Both the position numbers and the translations under genes were made by a program. The notes under the pieces were generated by a model that worked only from the letters and a program-made list of their open reading frames with translations, was not told the DNA's origin and made no database searches. A stretch of DNA of 64,000 nt from Propionibacteriaceae bacterium. GTDB lineage: Bacteria; Actinomycetota; Actinomycetes; Propionibacteriales; Propionibacteriaceae. Shown here piece by piece: positions 62,695-64,000 of the stretch; positions within the stretch are counted from its first letter, which is position 1, and each line of letters starts with the position of its first letter. Where the stretch lies: the NCBI GenBank assembly GCA_009782915.1, contig WRIC01000007.1, positions 29,515-93,514 on the forward strand, in the 5' to 3' direction.

Positions 62695-63555
62695 ATGGGT
62701 GTGACTGATGTGTTGAAAATTGCCGTACCCAACAAGGGCGCGCTGGCCGAGAATGCTGCTGGGATGCTGAAGGCGGCCGGTTATCATCAGCGCCGCGACC
62801 TCAAGGACCTCATCCAGATCGATGAGGCCAATGGGATCGAGTTCTATTATCTGCGACCGCGCGATATCGCGGTCTACGTGGGGGAGGGCACCCTCGATTT
62901 GGGGATCACTGGCCGCGACATGTTGCTGGAGTCCTCAGCGAATGCCTCAGAGATTTTGGCCCTGGGTTTTGGTGGTACGAGGTTCCGGTTCGCACGCCCG
63001 GTGGGTTCCGATATTGATCCTGACAACCTGGAGGGGGAGCGCATTGCCACCTCGTACCCTGGCTTGGTGAGACGCTACCTGGATTTGAAGGGTACGAGCG
63101 CGAGGCTGATTGGGCTTGATGGCGCGGTGGAGTCTGCGATTCGCCTTGGTGTGGCGGACATGATTGCTGATGTGGTGGAGACCGGTTCGACGCTGAAGAA
63201 GGCGGGCCTGGAGGTGTTCGGCGAGGTGTTGCTCGAATCGGAGGCGATCCTGATTGAGGGCAACGACCACGAACCCACCCCAGCGATGGACCTCCTTCTG
63301 GCCCGTCTCCATGGGGTAATGGTGGCACGCGACTATGTTCTCGTGGATTTTGATGCCCCCGAGGATTGTCTGGAGGCAACTACGGCTTTGGCCCCCGGTT
63401 TGGAGGGCCCCACTGTGTCACCTTTAGCGAAGCCAGGTTGGGTGGCGGTACGTACCCTCGTACCCCGTCAAGGTCATCAAGCGCTCATGGATGAACTGTC
63501 GCTAGCCGGTGCGCGGGCCATCTTGGTGACCCAGGTCTCCGCGGCGCGCTTGTGA
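62695..63555 (+). CDS. hisG: ATP phosphoribosyltransferase, long form
   Basis: First enzyme of histidine synthesis, joining ATP and PRPP. 286 residues, so it is the long form with the C-terminal regulatory ACT-like domain that binds histidine. Blocks: KIAVPNKGALAENAAGML, VYVGEGTLDLGITGRDML, then IADVVETGSTLKKAGLEV. ATG 62695 is used; GTG 62701 (VTDVLK) fits the GGTAGG ribosome site slightly better. No hisE lies directly upstream in this window. Confidence 0.93.
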   Translation: MGVTDVLKIAVPNKGALAENAAGMLKAAGYHQRRDLKDLIQIDEANGIEFYYLRPRDIAVYVGEGTLDLGITGRDMLLESSANASEILALGFGGTRFRFARPVGSDIDPDNLEGERIATSYPGLVRRYLDLKGTSARLIGLDGAVESAIRLGVADMIADVVETGSTLKKAGLEVFGEVLLESEAILIEGNDHEPTPAMDLLLARLHGVMVARDYVLVDFDAPEDCLEATTALAPGLEGPTVSPLAKPGWVAVRTLVPRQGHQALMDELSLAGARAILVTQVSAARL

Positions 63556-63602
63556 AAAGGGTCGATGATTGTGTATCGTAGAGAGTCGCACTTGATGCGT
63601 TT

Positions 63603-63675
63603 GCGGACGTGGCTCAGCTGGTAGAGCATCACCTTGCCAAGGTGAGGGTCGCGGGTTCGAACCCCGTCGTCCGCT
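63603..63675 (+). tRNA. tRNA-Gly (GCC)
   Basis: 73 nt: GCGGACGTGGCTCAGCTGG, anticodon loop TTGCCAA (GCC), T arm GCGGGTTCGAACCCCGT, acceptor CGTCCGC plus T. First of four clustered tRNA genes. Confidence 0.95.
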
Positions 63676-63711
63676 CGGAGAAAGTCTCGAACATCCAAGA
63701 GGTTCTCTGCT

Positions 63712-63782
63712 GGTGGAGTGGCCGAGAGGCGAGGCAGCGGCCTGCAAAGCCGTGTACACGGGTTCGAATCCCGTCTCCACCT
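63712..63782 (+). tRNA. tRNA-Cys (GCA)
   Basis: 71 nt: GGTGGAGTGGCCGAGAGGC, anticodon loop CTGCAAA (GCA), T arm ACGGGTTCGAATCCCGT, acceptor CTCCACC plus T. Confidence 0.95.
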
Positions 63783-63793
63783 CACACAGCCTT

Positions 63794-63865
63794 GGGCGGC
63801 TGGCGCAGCGGTAGCGCGCTTCCCTGACACGGAAGAGGTCACTGGTTCGATCCCAGTGTCGCCCA
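63794..63865 (+). tRNA. tRNA-Val (GAC)
   Basis: 72 nt: GGGCGGCTGGCGCAGCGG, anticodon loop CTGACAC (GAC), T arm ACTGGTTCGATCCCAGT, acceptor GTCGCCC plus A. CCA is encoded next. Confidence 0.95.
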
Positions 63866-63902
63866 CCAGGTGGTCACACACCTCCCCAACACAACTCAAT
63901 AG

Positions 63903-63974
63903 GGGCGTATGGCGCAGCGGTAGCGCGCTTCGTTCACACCGAAGAGGTCACTGGTTCGAACCCAGTTACGCCCA
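63903..63974 (+). tRNA. tRNA-Val (CAC)
   Basis: 72 nt: GGGCGTATGGCGCAGCGG, anticodon loop TTCACAC (CAC), T arm ACTGGTTCGAACCCAGT, acceptor TACGCCC plus A. Its body is nearly identical to the preceding tRNA-Val, so they look like a tandem duplication with a changed anticodon. A palindromic-repeat fragment starts again just after it. Confidence 0.95.
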
Positions 63975-64000
63975 CTCCCGTCTTTCTGCGGACCAACCCT

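Noticed and set aside
63477..63899. 140-residue minus-strand frame with DGVRTRDPHL-like text
   Set aside because: It is the reverse translation of the tRNA cluster, a common false ORF.
63794..63974. Integration (att) site at the duplicated tRNA-Val genes
   Set aside because: The similarity is explained by tandem tRNA duplication; no integrase or truncated tRNA copy is seen.

Overview
The window is a 64 kb chromosomal segment of a Gram-positive actinobacterium with moderate GC content. The evidence is the gene set: the ffh and rpsP-khpA-rimM-trmD blocks, the rpsB-tsf-pyrH-frr-cdsA-rlmN block, an EF-G-like paralogue, a zinc metalloprotease of the family linked to coenzyme F420, DUF2510 proteins, oligoribonuclease, EttA and a Gly-Cys-Val-Val tRNA cluster. 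Frequent GTG starts and tRNA-Lys(CTT) fit too. A member of the Propionibacteriaceae is my best guess, but that is inference. No prophage, transposase or CRISPR array was seen.

Layout. 1-6.6 kb: 3' part of leuS, the DNA-uptake genes comEA-comEC, holA and an MBL-fold hydrolase. 6.6-8.3 kb: a repeat-flanked islet with a hicAB toxin-antitoxin pair and a YoeB-like toxin remnant, next to tRNA-Lys. 8.3-13.7 kb (minus strand): a vitamin-acquisition region. An FMN riboswitch precedes a predicted riboflavin ABC transporter (ribX, ribY). A cobalamin riboswitch precedes two surface proteins that together resemble the alpha- and beta-domains of animal transcobalamin/intrinsic factor. 13.8-22 kb: purU, ffh, an amidohydrolase, a saccharopine-dehydrogenase-like protein, the rpsP operon and a lipoprotein. 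22.4-31.3 kb: accessory genes (sirtuin with a small upstream ORF, nuclease, zinc-ribbon MerR regulator, RNase H-domain protein, zinc peptidase, glycosidase-like lipoprotein, RelB/MazF-like pair). 31.6-40.8 kb: EF-G-like factor and the rpsB-to-rlmN block, then an aldo/keto reductase. 40.8-43.4 kb: a divergent HSP90 paralogue with an unknown partner. 43.4-54.6 kb: zinc metalloprotease, orn, MFS exporter, prsW, two membrane-remodelling-type GTPases, ssb and ettA. 54.9-64 kb: FAD/Fe-S dehydrogenase, fadD, thioesterase, ridA, nnrE, hisG and four tRNA genes.

Two features cut across the window. First, a family of palindromic interspersed repeats (core CTGCG-CGAAGT-CGCAG and variants) fills at least eleven intergenic sites, often just downstream of a gene; its stems vary with compensatory changes, and in places it has expanded into 43-bp and 48-bp tandem arrays. 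Second, an identical 20-bp sequence containing a DnaA-box-like TTATCCACA lies upstream of both comEA-comEC and ssb. This suggests shared control of DNA-uptake and single-strand-binding functions.
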